Shown: positions 10,461-18,952, counted from the stretch's first letter. The stretch is 64,000 nucleotides of DNA from Klenkia brasiliensis (GCF_900100695.1 NZ_FNCF01000007.1:124001-188000), one strand, 5' to 3'. The notes: generated by a model not told the origin, from the sequence alone. Numbers and translations are program-made.

Positions 10461-11140
10461 GCGGGGGGCACCGCGGGCCCACCGCCACCGCCGCCCCGGA
10501 CACCGACGCCCAGATCCTGTCCTGGCGCCGCATCCTGGTCAGCCTCGCGGCCGGCGTCGTGGTGGGCGGTGCGCTGGGGGTCGCCGGGCTGCCCGAGCTC
10601 GCGGTGCTCGCCGGCTGGACCGTCGCGGCCGGCGGCCTGCTCACCTGGGTCTGGCGGGTCAGCTGGCCGCGCGACGCCGACGGCACCCGGCGGCTGGCCG
10701 AGGAGGAGGGGCGGACCCGGGCCACCGACACCGCCGTCCTGGTCGCCGCCGTGGTCAGCCTCGGCGCCGTCGCCGAGGCGCTGGTGCGGTCCGGGTCGCC
10801 CGACGCGGTGGGGGTCGCGGTCGTCGTCCTCGGCGTGCTCGTCGTGATGCTGTCCTGGGCGCTGGTGAACACCGTCTTCGCCCTCAAGTACGCCCGCCAC
10901 CACTACGAGGGCGCCGACGGCGGCATCGACTTCGGCCAGCGGGAACCCCCGGCCTACAGCGACTTCGCCTACCTGGCGTTCACCGTCGGCATGAGCTTCG
11001 CCGTCCCCGACACGCAGTTCACGGCGACGCCCGTCCGCAAGGTCGCCCTCGCGCACTCCCTGCTGTCCTACCTGTTCGGCACGGTGGTGATCGCCGTGGC
11101 CGTCAACCTGGTGACCAACCTCGGCCAGCAGGGGCAGTGA
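10457..11140 (+). CDS. DUF1345 membrane protein
   Basis: The 227-residue integral membrane protein has about six hydrophobic segments, including ILVSLAAGVVVGGALGVAG, AVLAGWTVAAGGLLTW and VAVVVLGVLVVMLSWALV, and a C-terminal pair around YSDFAYLAFTVGMSFAVPDT. This is the DUF1345 pattern; the function is unknown. The GTG start overlaps the stop of the DJ-1 gene (GTGA, 10457-10460). Its C-terminal region aligns by eye with the membrane protein at 15321-16034 in the facing operon (D-[FY]-x-Y-L-x-x-T, then D-T, then T-x-x-K/R), so the two are probably related. Confidence 0.85.
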   Translation: MSGGHRGPTATAAPDTDAQILSWRRILVSLAAGVVVGGALGVAGLPELAVLAGWTVAAGGLLTWVWRVSWPRDADGTRRLAEEEGRTRATDTAVLVAAVVSLGAVAEALVRSGSPDAVGVAVVVLGVLVVMLSWALVNTVFALKYARHHYEGADGGIDFGQREPPAYSDFAYLAFTVGMSFAVPDTQFTATPVRKVALAHSLLSYLFGTVVIAVAVNLVTNLGQQGQ

Positions 11141-11162
11141 CCGGCCGACCGCAGGAGGAGCC

Positions 11163-12128
11163 GTGCACACCGACGCCGCCGCCCTCCTCGCCCGGCGCAC
11201 CGGCGCCGTCGGGGACCACGACCCCGCCACGCTGCTGGCCGAGAAGCGCCGGCAGGGCCTGACCGTCAGCGTCGTGCTGCCGGCCCGGGACGAGGCGGAC
11301 ACCGTCGGCACGATCGTGACCACCCTGCGGCGGGCCTGGCAGGAGGAGGTGCCCCTGGTCGACGAGGTCGTCGTCGTGGACAGCGACTCCGTCGACGACA
11401 CCGCCGCGGTCGCCGCGGCCGCCGGCGCCCGGGTCGTCGCCGTCGACGCGGTGCTGCCCCACCTGGGCCGGCTGCCCGGGGGCGGCAAGGGGGAGGCGCT
11501 GTGGAAGTCGCTGGCCGTCACCTCCGGCGACCTGCTGGTGTTCATGGACGCCGACCTCGTCGACGTCGACCCCGGCTACGTCCCGGGTCTGCTCGGGCCG
11601 CTGCTCACCGACCCGACCGTGGGCTACGTCAAGGGCGTCTACGACCGTCCCCTCGCGACCACCGAGGGCCTGGTCCCGACCGGCGGCGGCCGGGTCACCG
11701 AGCTGCTGGCCCGGCCGCTGCTCAACGCCCTCTGGCCGGAGCTGGCCGGGGTGATCCAGCCGCTGGGCGGGGAGTACGCCGGCCGGCGGCACCTGCTCGA
11801 GCAGGTGCCCTTCGTCTCCGGCTACGGCGTGGAGTTCGGCCTGCTCGTCGACCTGACCCGGCTGGCCGGCGTGCAGACCCTGGCCCAGGTCGACCTCGGC
11901 ACCCGCCGGCACACCCACCAGGGCGACGCGGCCCTGGGACGGATGGCCGGCCAGATCCTGCAGACGGCGCTGGCCCGGTTGCCCGGCGGCGCACCGGTGC
12001 CGGCCACCCGGCTGCTGCAGTTCGTGCGCACCGACAGCACCGTCGACGTCGTCGGGTGGGACGTCGGCGTGCACGAACGGCCGCCCATGGCGCACGTCCG
12101 ACGGGTGCCGGCCGAGGCGGACCGGTGA
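11163..12128 (+). CDS. gpgS: Glucosyl-3-phosphoglycerate synthase-like glycosyltransferase
   Basis: The protein has 321 residues. The GT-A fold shows VSVVLPARDEADTVG, the divalent-metal DAD motif at residues 129-131 (VFMDADLVD), and the GGGKGEALWKS loop typical of GpgS (GT81). Further conserved blocks are VGYVKGVYDRP and SGYGVEFGLLVDL. GpgS joins glucose from an NDP-glucose to 3-phosphoglycerate, the first step towards glucosylglycerate or methylglucose lipopolysaccharide. AGGAGG precedes the GTG at 11163. A matching phosphatase (GpgP/MpgP) is not adjacent; instead a second glycosyltransferase overlaps its stop by GTGA. The substrate call is from family motifs. Confidence 0.88.
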   Translation: MHTDAAALLARRTGAVGDHDPATLLAEKRRQGLTVSVVLPARDEADTVGTIVTTLRRAWQEEVPLVDEVVVVDSDSVDDTAAVAAAAGARVVAVDAVLPHLGRLPGGGKGEALWKSLAVTSGDLLVFMDADLVDVDPGYVPGLLGPLLTDPTVGYVKGVYDRPLATTEGLVPTGGGRVTELLARPLLNALWPELAGVIQPLGGEYAGRRHLLEQVPFVSGYGVEFGLLVDLTRLAGVQTLAQVDLGTRRHTHQGDAALGRMAGQILQTALARLPGGAPVPATRLLQFVRTDSTVDVVGWDVGVHERPPMAHVRRVPAEADR

Positions 12129-13339
12129 AGGTGCTCATGGACGCCGGCCCCTGGCTGGCCGTCCCCCCGGTCGGCTACGGGGGCCTGGAGAACGTGGTGG
12201 CCACCCTGACCGGCGAGCTGTGCGACCGCGGGCACGAGGTCGTCCTGGCCACGGTGGGGGAGTCCGCGCAGCCGGCCGCCGAGCGGGTCTCCGCCTTCGC
12301 CACCGGTCAGTTCCACCGGCTGGCCGGTCCCTACCCCGAGGTCGTCGGGGTCGCCCACGCGCACGCCCGGCTCGTCCTGGACACCCTGGCCCGGCACGCC
12401 GCGGCGGGGGCGCCGTTCGACCTCGTGCACACCCACCTCGAGGTCGTCGGCCCGGCCGTCCTGGGCGCCCTGGGGGTCAGCGCCCCGCCGGTGGTGCACA
12501 CCCTGCACTGGGACCTGGCCCGCAACGCGGACTTCTACGCCACCTTCGACGGCGGCGGCCGGGTCGGCTACGTGGGTGTCTCGGCCAGCCAGCTGGAGCG
12601 CGGTCCCGACCTGTTGCGCCGCCAGGCGCTCGGGCACGTGCCGCTGGCCGTCCCGCCGGCCACCGCCCCGCCCCTGCCGCGCGGCGCCCGGGGCGCGCAC
12701 GCGGTGCTGCTGGCCCGGCTGACCCCCGCCAAGGGCGCGCCCACGGCCATCGCGGCCTGCGCGCGGGCCGGCGTCCCGCTGGTCCTGGCCGGCCCGGTGG
12801 GACCCCACCCGGACGTGGCCTCCCTGCAGGCCGCCCTCGCCGACGACCGGGCCCCGCTGGGCGCCGACGTCGCCTGGTTCCTCGAGCACGTGCAGCCCCA
12901 CCTGGACGGGGAGCGGGTGCGGTGGGTGGGCAGCGTCTCGGGCCGCGCGAAGGCCGAGCTGCTCGCCACGGCGCGCGCCGCGCTGTTCCCGGTCGCGTGG
13001 GAGGAACCCGGCGGGACGGCGGTCTGCGAGGCCCTCACCGTCGGCACACCGGTGGTCGCGATGGCGCGCGGCTGCCTGCCCACCCTGGTCGACCACGGCC
13101 GCACCGGGTTCCTGGCCACCGACCTGGACGGCTTCACCGACGGGCTGCGCCGCGTCGACGAGGTCGACCCCGCCGACTGCGCAGCGGTGGCGCGGGAGCG
13201 GTTCGCGCCGGCCGTGATGGCCGCCGCCTACGAGGCGGTCTACCGGCGCGTGCTCGGGCGGGCACCCGAGCAGACCCGCCCCCTCACCCTGCCGGGCCCG
13301 CGAACACCACGGTCAGGGCGTGCCGCCGCCGCTCGCTGA
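12125..13339 (+). CDS. Glycosyltransferase family 4 (GT-B)
   Basis: The protein has 404 residues. The N-terminal GT-B half begins MDAGPWLAVPPVGYGGLENV, the donor-side half contains LLARLTPAKGAPTAIAACAR, and the nucleotide-sugar E-x7-E region lies in WEEPGGTAVCEALTVGTPVVA. Such enzymes retain anomeric configuration and use UDP-, GDP- or ADP-sugars in the cytosol. It overlaps gpgS by GTGA, so the pair probably acts on one product, for example extending or diverting a glucosylglycerate. The last 18 or so residues (Arg/Ala/Pro-rich) are not conserved-looking and lie in the 56-base overlap with the facing gene. Confidence 0.88.
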   Translation: MKVLMDAGPWLAVPPVGYGGLENVVATLTGELCDRGHEVVLATVGESAQPAAERVSAFATGQFHRLAGPYPEVVGVAHAHARLVLDTLARHAAAGAPFDLVHTHLEVVGPAVLGALGVSAPPVVHTLHWDLARNADFYATFDGGGRVGYVGVSASQLERGPDLLRRQALGHVPLAVPPATAPPLPRGARGAHAVLLARLTPAKGAPTAIAACARAGVPLVLAGPVGPHPDVASLQAALADDRAPLGADVAWFLEHVQPHLDGERVRWVGSVSGRAKAELLATARAALFPVAWEEPGGTAVCEALTVGTPVVAMARGCLPTLVDHGRTGFLATDLDGFTDGLRRVDEVDPADCAAVARERFAPAVMAAAYEAVYRRVLGRAPEQTRPLTLPGPRTPRSGRAAAAR

Positions 13340-14366
13340 GCTCGGCGACGACCCGCGGGGCCTCGGCCAGCGGCAGCACGTCGGTGACCAGCACCTCGCG
13401 CACCAGCGTGCCGTGCCCGGCGAGCAGCGCCAGGGTCTCGACGGCCAGCCGCCGCCGGTCCCACAGGTGCGCCAGCCCGCGGGGCACCCGACCGATCTGG
13501 GCGCAGACCACCGCGAGCCCGTTGTGGTGGAACTCCTCGCCCAGCCGCACCTCACCGGCGCCGCCGGTGTAGAACGCCAGGTCGACCACCGTGCCCTGCG
13601 GGCGCAGGCAGCGCAGGGCGGTGGCCAGCGCCGCCGCGGTGCCCCGGCACTGGAACACCACGTCGGCGCCGCGGTCGGCCGGGCCGTGCCGCCACCGGGT
13701 CTTCAGCTCCCGGGCCAGGTCCGGTACGTCGTCGGCGGCCTGCAGGCCCAGCGCCCGCGCGGCCGACCGCCGGGCCGGTGTCGGGTCCACCACGACCACC
13801 TCGGCGGCACCGTGCACCTGGGCCAGCAGCCCGACCAGCAGCCCGACCGGGCCGCCGCCGGTGACCACGACCAGACGCCCCCGGACGCCGTCGGCGAGGT
13901 CCCGGCCGCCGACGTCGGCCGCGGCGTGCAGCAGGCCGTTCACGCAGATGGGGCCCAGGTGCGCGACGTACACCCCGAGCACGGCGTCCAGGCCGGCCGG
14001 CAGCGGGACGACCGCCTGGGCCAGCGGGTCGCCGTGGACGACGGTGGCGTGCCCGTACGCCATCGCGACCAGGTCGCCGGGTGCCACGGCCGGCGTCCGG
14101 GTGTCGGTGACGCGGGCGACCTCCATGTAGCCCAGCCGGCGGACCGGGAAGGACTGCACCGGTCCGCCGGGGTCGAAGAGCCCGAGGTCAGCGTCCCAGC
14201 CGGTGGTGAGGTAGGGGCTGGTGCCGCGGTACCAGGTGAGCTCGGTGCCCGCCGACAGCCCCGTCCACGCCGTCTCGGCCCGGAACCGGCCCTCGGCCAG
14301 CGCCGGTTCCTCGGTGTCCTCGAACGCCAGCTCGCCGGCGCGGGGCACCACCAGCGTGCGGATCAC
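13284..14366 (-). CDS. Zinc-free MDR-family dehydrogenase partner of a Gfo/Idh oxidoreductase
   Basis: The protein has 360 residues. It has the MDR fold with a clear NAD-binding loop (VVVTGGGPVGLLVGLLAQVH), but the usual catalytic-zinc CGSD motif is replaced by GLSAGTELTWYRG and no structural Cys cluster is seen. This is as in BchC-like or bi-domain oxidoreductase MDR halves. The GTG start overlaps the Gfo/Idh stop (GTGA, 14363-14366). MDR/Gfo-Idh pairs of this kind occur in sugar or cyclitol modification clusters; the substrate is unknown. It is the last gene of the minus-strand operon, and its 3' end overlaps the glycosyltransferase tail to tail. Confidence 0.85.
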   Translation of the reverse strand: MIRTLVVPRAGELAFEDTEEPALAEGRFRAETAWTGLSAGTELTWYRGTSPYLTTGWDADLGLFDPGGPVQSFPVRRLGYMEVARVTDTRTPAVAPGDLVAMAYGHATVVHGDPLAQAVVPLPAGLDAVLGVYVAHLGPICVNGLLHAAADVGGRDLADGVRGRLVVVTGGGPVGLLVGLLAQVHGAAEVVVVDPTPARRSAARALGLQAADDVPDLARELKTRWRHGPADRGADVVFQCRGTAAALATALRCLRPQGTVVDLAFYTGGAGEVRLGEEFHHNGLAVVCAQIGRVPRGLAHLWDRRRLAVETLALLAGHGTLVREVLVTDVLPLAEAPRVVAELSERRRHALTVVFAGPAG

Positions 14367-15316
14367 CGGGCGACCCGCACCGTCGAGCCGGTCCGGGTGG
14401 CCTCGGCCAGCGCCCAGGCCAGCCGGTGGGTGCGCAGCGCCTCGGCGACGTCGACCAGCCCGGCCGCCGGGACGCCGCCGGCGAGGACGTCGACGAACGC
14501 GCGGTCGACGGCCACCCGGGGGTCGACGGCGGGCGTGCGCTGCTCGTCGCGTCCCCGGTCGCGCACCGACAGCGAGGTCTCGGTGAGCTGCACGACCAGG
14601 TCGTCGGCGACGACGTCGAGACCGGCGGCGGTGGGCCCGGGCAGCACGCACGAGGTGCTCACCGACCCCACCGCGCCCGAGGCCATCCGCAGGACGGCCG
14701 CGGTGGCGTCGGGCACGCCGCGGTCGTCGTGCGTGGACGCCGCGGCGGCGCCGACGACCTCGTCGACCTCCCCGGCCAGCACCCGCACCAGGTCCAGCAC
14801 GTGGGTGGCCTGCTCGACCAGTTGGCCCCCCGACCGGGCAGGGTCCCGCCACCACGCCGGCGGCGGCGTGCCGCCCCACCAGCGCGCCGCCACCAACCGG
14901 GGCACCCGGCCGGCCAGCTCGGCCCGGGCCGCGGCCACGGTGTCCAGGTGCCGCCAGTGGTACCCGGTCGCGGTGGGCAGGCCGGACGCCGCGACCAGGG
15001 CGGCGACCTGCACCGCGGTCGCCAGGTCGGCGGCCAGCGGCTTCTCCGTGAAGAAGGGCACCTCGGCCGCCACGACCTGCACCTCCAGCTCGCCGTGGGC
15101 GAAGGGCGGCACGCACAGCCAGACGCCGTCCGGGCGGGCCGCCAGCAGCTCGGCCACGGGCACGACCGGCGCCCCGGTGCTGTCGGCGAGAGCGCGGGCC
15201 GCCCCCGGCACGGGGTCGGCGATGCCCAGCAGCTCCACGTCGGCGAACCCGGCCAGCACCCGGGCGTGCCGGGCGCCGACCGCGCCGGCGCCCACCAGGC
15301 CCACCCGCACGCTCAT
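14363..15316 (-). CDS. Gfo/Idh/MocA family oxidoreductase
   Basis: The protein has 317 residues. The N-terminal Rossmann motif VRVGLVGAGAVGARHARVLAG is followed by the family blocks PFFTEKPLAADLATAVQVA (the conserved E-K-P) and GYHWRHLDTVAAARAEL. Members interconvert hydroxyl and keto groups on sugars or cyclitols with NAD(P)H. It lies 4 bases after the membrane-protein gene and overlaps the MDR gene, so it belongs to the six-gene operon 18832 to 13284. Together with gpgS and the GT4 gene facing it, a role in making a modified sugar is plausible, but not shown. Confidence 0.88.
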   Translation of the reverse strand: MSVRVGLVGAGAVGARHARVLAGFADVELLGIADPVPGAARALADSTGAPVVPVAELLAARPDGVWLCVPPFAHGELEVQVVAAEVPFFTEKPLAADLATAVQVAALVAASGLPTATGYHWRHLDTVAAARAELAGRVPRLVAARWWGGTPPPAWWRDPARSGGQLVEQATHVLDLVRVLAGEVDEVVGAAAASTHDDRGVPDATAAVLRMASGAVGSVSTSCVLPGPTAAGLDVVADDLVVQLTETSLSVRDRGRDEQRTPAVDPRVAVDRAFVDVLAGGVPAAGLVDVAEALRTHRLAWALAEATRTGSTVRVAR

Positions 15317-15320
15317 GCGG

Positions 15321-16034
15321 TCACCCGCCCAGCTGGCCGACGGCGGCCGAGATGACGACGAGGGTGGTGAGCAGGGCCGCGGAGGCCTGGATGCCCATGA
15401 GGACCTTCGCGCGGGTGGTCAGGGGCATGGTGTCGGCGGGGGAGAAGGCACTGGAGTTGGTGAGGGACAGGTACAGGTAGTCGGGGAAGGACGGGACCCA
15501 GTCGGCCTCCACGCTGGAGCCCCGGGCCACCTCGCGGACGGCGTCGTGGTCCTCGTCCTGGGAGAAGCGCCAGTCCGCCGGGGGCAGGTCGTCCCGGCGC
15601 CGCCGGCGACGCGACACCGGCCCGCCGCGGTCCAGCTGGGCGTAGGCCAGGGCGAAGGCCAGCACGCCGGTCACCCAGATCTGCAGGGCCGCGGTGAGCA
15701 GCGTCCCCGAGTCGGAGGCGGCCGGGGTGCCGCGCACCAGGGCCGTGACGGTCAGCCCGAGCGCGGCGAGGTTGGTCGCGGCGATGACCGCGACCAGCGC
15801 GAGCGCGGCGCGGCGCGACCAGACGGTCTCGCGGTCCATCCGCCACGGGTTGACCACCAGCAGCGCGACCAGCAGGAGTGCCTCGACGGCGGGGACGGCG
15901 AACCGCGGCGCGAGCAGCAGGTCGTCGGGCAGGGCCGCGTACGCCGCCGCCGCGACCACGGTGGCCACCGCGTACGGGGCACGGACCTCCCCGCGGCGGT
16001 CGCGGTCCGCGCCGCGCCGCGGGGGGTCCTCCAC
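15321..16034 (-). CDS. DUF1345-related membrane protein (paralogue on second arm)
   Basis: The protein has 237 residues with hydrophobic segments (AVPAVEALLLVALLVV, ALALVAVIAATNLAALGL, AALQIWVTGVLAFALAY). The C-terminal pair around FPDYLYLSLTNSSAFSPADT resembles that of the DUF1345 protein at 10457-11140. A cytosolic loop is Arg-rich (about residues 125-165). The GTG at 16034 follows the dehydrogenase stop by 5 bases; a GGGAGG lies very close to it, so a later GTG is also possible. Function is unknown; the loop between the last two helices is pore-like in appearance, which is only an impression. Confidence 0.75.
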   Translation of the reverse strand: MEDPPRRGADRDRRGEVRAPYAVATVVAAAAYAALPDDLLLAPRFAVPAVEALLLVALLVVNPWRMDRETVWSRRAALALVAVIAATNLAALGLTVTALVRGTPAASDSGTLLTAALQIWVTGVLAFALAYAQLDRGGPVSRRRRRRDDLPPADWRFSQDEDHDAVREVARGSSVEADWVPSFPDYLYLSLTNSSAFSPADTMPLTTRAKVLMGIQASAALLTTLVVISAAVGQLGG

Positions 16035-16039
16035 CTCCC

Positions 16040-17215
16040 TCAACCCGCCGGCTTGAAGACGGCGCGGACGCAGCCGTCCTCCTTCTCCTTGAACATCCGG
16101 TACCCCTCGGGGCCCTGCTCCAGCGACATCACGTGGGTGGCCAGGTGCTCGGTGCGCACCTCGCCGGAGTCCATCAGGTCCAGGATCTCGGGGACGTAGC
16201 GCTGGCCGTGCTGCTGGGCCCCGCGCAGGGTGAGCGCCTTGTTCATCACCGCGCCCAGCGGGAACTTGTCCACCAGGCCGCCGAAGACCCCGAGGGTGAA
16301 CACGGTGCCGCCCTTGCGGCAGGCGTGGATCGCCTCCCGCACCGCCGTCGGCCGGTCGCTCTGCAGCCGCAGCTGCTGCTTGACCTGGTCGTAGACGTGC
16401 TGCACGCCGGTGCCGTGGGCCTCCATCCCGACCGCCTCGATGCACACGTCGGGCCCGCGCCCGCCGGTCATCTCCCGCAGCTCGGCCAGGACGTCGACCT
16501 GCTCGTAGTCCAGCGTCTCGGCCCCGATGTGGGTGCGCACCTGCTCGAGGCGGTTGTCGAGGCGGTCGACGACCACCACCCGCTCGGCGCCCATCAGCAT
16601 CGCCTTGCGGGCCGCCATCTGGCCCACCCCGCCGGCGCCCCACACCGCGACGACGTCCCCGGCCTGCACCCCCGCCTGGTCCGCCCCGGTCCACCCGGTG
16701 GGTGCCGCGTCCGAGGCGAACAGCGCGCGCTCGTCGCTGACCCCGTCGGGGATGGTGAAGGCACCGTGGTCGGCGTGGGGCACCCGGATGTAGCGGGCGT
16801 GGCTGCCGGCGTACCCGCCGAGGGCGTGCGAGTAGCCGAAGCAGCCGCCGATCGACTGGCCCCACAGCGCCTCGGTCATGCCCGGGTTGGGGTTGCCGTT
16901 GTCGCACAGCGACCACAGCCCCTGCCGGCAGTACCAGCACTGCCCGCAGCCGATGAAGGACACCACCACCACGCGGTCGCCCACCCGGTGCCGGGTCACG
17001 GCGGGGCCCACCTCGGCGACGGTGCCCATGAACTCGTGGCCCAGCACGTCCCCGGCCCGCATGGCCGGGATGTAGCCGCCCATGAGGTGCAGGTCCGAGC
17101 CGCAGGTCACGCTCAGCCCCACCTCCAGGACGATGTCGCCCGGGTCGAGGATGGTGGGGTCCGGCACGTCCTCGACCCCGATCTCGTTGACCCCCCGCCA
17201 GGTGATCGCCCTCAT
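16040..17215 (-). CDS. Zinc-dependent alcohol/formaldehyde dehydrogenase-like MDR (paralogue 2)
   Basis: The protein has 391 residues, the same length as the paralogue at 7630-8805. It shares CGSDLHLMGGYIPAM, GHEFMG and the structural Cys cluster (GCGQCWYCRQGLWSLC), and has the Rossmann motif WGAGGVGQMAARKAM. The shared frame from VEDVPDP to GHEFMG and the DKFPLGAVMNKALTLR block show the two are recent or well-conserved duplicates. The ATG overlaps the stop of the small SRPBCC-like gene by ATGA (17212-17215). Reaction: NAD-linked oxidation of an alcohol or aldehyde; substrate unknown. Confidence 0.92.
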   Translation of the reverse strand: MRAITWRGVNEIGVEDVPDPTILDPGDIVLEVGLSVTCGSDLHLMGGYIPAMRAGDVLGHEFMGTVAEVGPAVTRHRVGDRVVVVSFIGCGQCWYCRQGLWSLCDNGNPNPGMTEALWGQSIGGCFGYSHALGGYAGSHARYIRVPHADHGAFTIPDGVSDERALFASDAAPTGWTGADQAGVQAGDVVAVWGAGGVGQMAARKAMLMGAERVVVVDRLDNRLEQVRTHIGAETLDYEQVDVLAELREMTGGRGPDVCIEAVGMEAHGTGVQHVYDQVKQQLRLQSDRPTAVREAIHACRKGGTVFTLGVFGGLVDKFPLGAVMNKALTLRGAQQHGQRYVPEILDLMDSGEVRTEHLATHVMSLEQGPEGYRMFKEKEDGCVRAVFKPAG

Positions 17216-17682
17216 CGCACACCTGCCCCGGCCGCGCCCCGGGTCCACGCCTCCAGCAGCGCGCCGCCGGGGGTCGCCGTCCGCCGTCCGTGCGGGACGG
17301 GGTCGACGGTGAGCACCGCGCCCACCTCGAGCAGCTGCTTGGCCCGGCGCAGCGCCGACCGCAGGTCGGCCTCGGGGTCGGCCCCGGCGAGCCGGGCGGG
17401 GGCAGGGCCCGGCGGGCGGCGGTCGCGCAGCCGGGCCCGCAGCTCGGTGCCCTTGCCGGCCGGGGCGGGGTCGGCCCGCACCTCGATGCGGTGGCCGAAC
17501 TCGGCCAGCGGGGCGGGCAGCGACGCCAGGTCGACATCGCCGGGGTCGCGCAGCACCGTGACGGCCAGCCACCCGGCTGCCGTCCGCCCCGCCGTGGCGG
17601 ACGCGCTGCCCGTCGGGTCCACCAGCGACCGGACCCGGCCCACCACGGCACCCGCCAGGTAGGTCAGCGTGTCGGTGGCCAC
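17212..17682 (-). CDS. Small SRPBCC-like protein
   Basis: The protein has 156 residues. From about residue 70 it can be matched by eye to the C-terminal part of the SRPBCC protein at 8802-9743: both have PAP-x-G-x-GTE followed by a basic strand, then R-x-P, then LRR-x-KQ and E-x-G-x-V. It therefore looks like a shortened SRPBCC family member, perhaps a ligand-binding or partner subunit of the dehydrogenase with which it overlaps (ATGA). The GTG at 17682 starts 1 base after the previous stop (TGAGGTG). The function is not known. Confidence 0.8.
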   Translation of the reverse strand: MATDTLTYLAGAVVGRVRSLVDPTGSASATAGRTAAGWLAVTVLRDPGDVDLASLPAPLAEFGHRIEVRADPAPAGKGTELRARLRDRRPPGPAPARLAGADPEADLRSALRRAKQLLEVGAVLTVDPVPHGRRTATPGGALLEAWTRGAAGAGVR

Positions 17683-17683
17683 C

Positions 17684-18832
17684 TCAGACCCCCGCCGGCT
17701 TGAGGACCACCTTGGTCCAGCCCTCGTCGCGGGCGTCGAAGTGCTGGTAGGCCTCGGGGGCCTCGTCCAGCGAGAGCTGGTGGCTGACGATGAACGATGG
17801 CTCGGCCTTGCCGGCGGCGATGAGGTCGCGCAGCTGCCGGTTGTACTTCTTCACCGGCGCCTGGCCGCTGCCGAGGTGTTGGCCCTTGAACCAGAACAGG
17901 CCCTGGTCGAAGGCGATCTGGCCGTTGCGGGCGAGCTCGTCCGACGCCCCCGGGTCCTGGGGGACGAAGACGCCGACGCAGCCGATCCTCCCGGTGAACC
18001 GCACCGACTGCACCAGCTTGTTCATCGTGGCGTTGGGCTGCTCGTCGCCCGACGGGTCGTGCGCCTGGTAGCCCACGCACTCGCAGCCGTTGTCCGCGCC
18101 CAGCCCCAGCGTCTGCTCCAGCACGGCCTCGACCGGGTCCACCTGCGAGTCGTCGATGGCGATGGCGCCGATGGACTCCGCCAGCCGCAGCCGGTCGGGG
18201 TGGCGGTCGACGACCATCACCTTGCTGGCGCCGCGGATGGTCGCCGAGAGCGCGGCCATCAGCCCGACCGGGCCGGCCCCGTAGATGACCGTCTGGTCGC
18301 CGGGGGAGACCCCGGCCATCTCGGTGGCGTGGTAGCCGGTCGGGAAGATGTCGGCCAGCATCACGTAGTCGGCGGCGCGCTCGTCGGCGTCCTCGCCCAG
18401 CCGCAGGCAGTTGAAGTCGCCCCAGGGCACCCGCAGCAGCTCGGCCTGGCCGCCGGCCCAGGGGCCCATGTCGGCGAACCCGTAGGCGGCGCCGGCCATG
18501 TGCGGGTCGGGCTGGGCGGTGAGGCAGTAGTTGGTCAGCCCCCGCTCGCAGTTCTTGCAGTGCCCGCAGGCCACGTTGAACGGCAGGACGACGCGGTCCC
18601 CGACCTGCACCTTGTCGACACCGTCCCCGACCTCGATGACCTCGCCCATGTTCTCGTGGCCGAACCAGCGACCGGTCTCGAAGTCGGTGCGGCCCTCGTA
18701 CATGTGCAGGTCCGAGCCGCAGATGTTGGTCGTGGTGACCCGCACCAGCACGTCGGTGGACCGCTCGACCCGGGCGTCCGGGACGTCCTCCACGCCGACC
18801 TCGCGCGGTCCCTTGTAGACGACTGCCTTCAT
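17684..18832 (-). CDS. Zinc-dependent formaldehyde dehydrogenase-like MDR (glutathione-independent type)
   Basis: The protein has 382 residues. It has the catalytic zinc motif NICGSDLHMYEGR, GHENMGEV, the structural Cys cluster ACGHCKNCERGLTNYC and the Rossmann motif YGAGPVGLMAALSA. The long C-terminal block with GCVGVFVPQDPG and NGQIAFDQGLFWFKGQ is like the FdhA-type formaldehyde/aldehyde dismutase subfamily. The ATG at 18832 has GAGGAGG upstream. It is the first gene of a six-gene minus-strand operon (18832 to 13284). The dyad operator at 18935-18952 lies about 100 bases upstream, shared with the divergent LuxR gene. The subfamily assignment is by remembered pattern. Confidence 0.9.
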   Translation of the reverse strand: MKAVVYKGPREVGVEDVPDARVERSTDVLVRVTTTNICGSDLHMYEGRTDFETGRWFGHENMGEVIEVGDGVDKVQVGDRVVLPFNVACGHCKNCERGLTNYCLTAQPDPHMAGAAYGFADMGPWAGGQAELLRVPWGDFNCLRLGEDADERAADYVMLADIFPTGYHATEMAGVSPGDQTVIYGAGPVGLMAALSATIRGASKVMVVDRHPDRLRLAESIGAIAIDDSQVDPVEAVLEQTLGLGADNGCECVGYQAHDPSGDEQPNATMNKLVQSVRFTGRIGCVGVFVPQDPGASDELARNGQIAFDQGLFWFKGQHLGSGQAPVKKYNRQLRDLIAAGKAEPSFIVSHQLSLDEAPEAYQHFDARDEGWTKVVLKPAGV

Positions 18833-18934
18833 GGTGCCTCCTCGTCCGTTGCCGATCCCTGGTCGCTGCGTACGTCCACCGGACGCCGGGCGCCGGGCGC
18901 CCCTCCATCCGACGCCGGGACCGCGGAGCGGGGT

Positions 18935-18952
18935 ATCGGCAGACCTGCCCAT
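18935..18952. promoter_or_regulatory. Dyad operator, island copy 2
   Basis: ATCGGCAG (18935-18942), AC, CTGCCCAT (18945-18952): seven of eight arm bases pair, and 15 of 18 bases equal the core of the perfect dyad at 9807-9824. A further half-site TCGGCAG follows at 18959-18965. It lies in the 242-base gap between the divergent MDR operon (start 18832) and the LuxR-type gene (start 19075), which contains no other gene. Confidence 0.7.

Noticed and set aside
18931-18936. GGGTAT as a stress-sigma (SigB/SigF-like) -10 element next to island dyad 2
   Set aside because: No GTTT-like -35 is seen 14-16 bases upstream, and the site is far from the downstream start codon.
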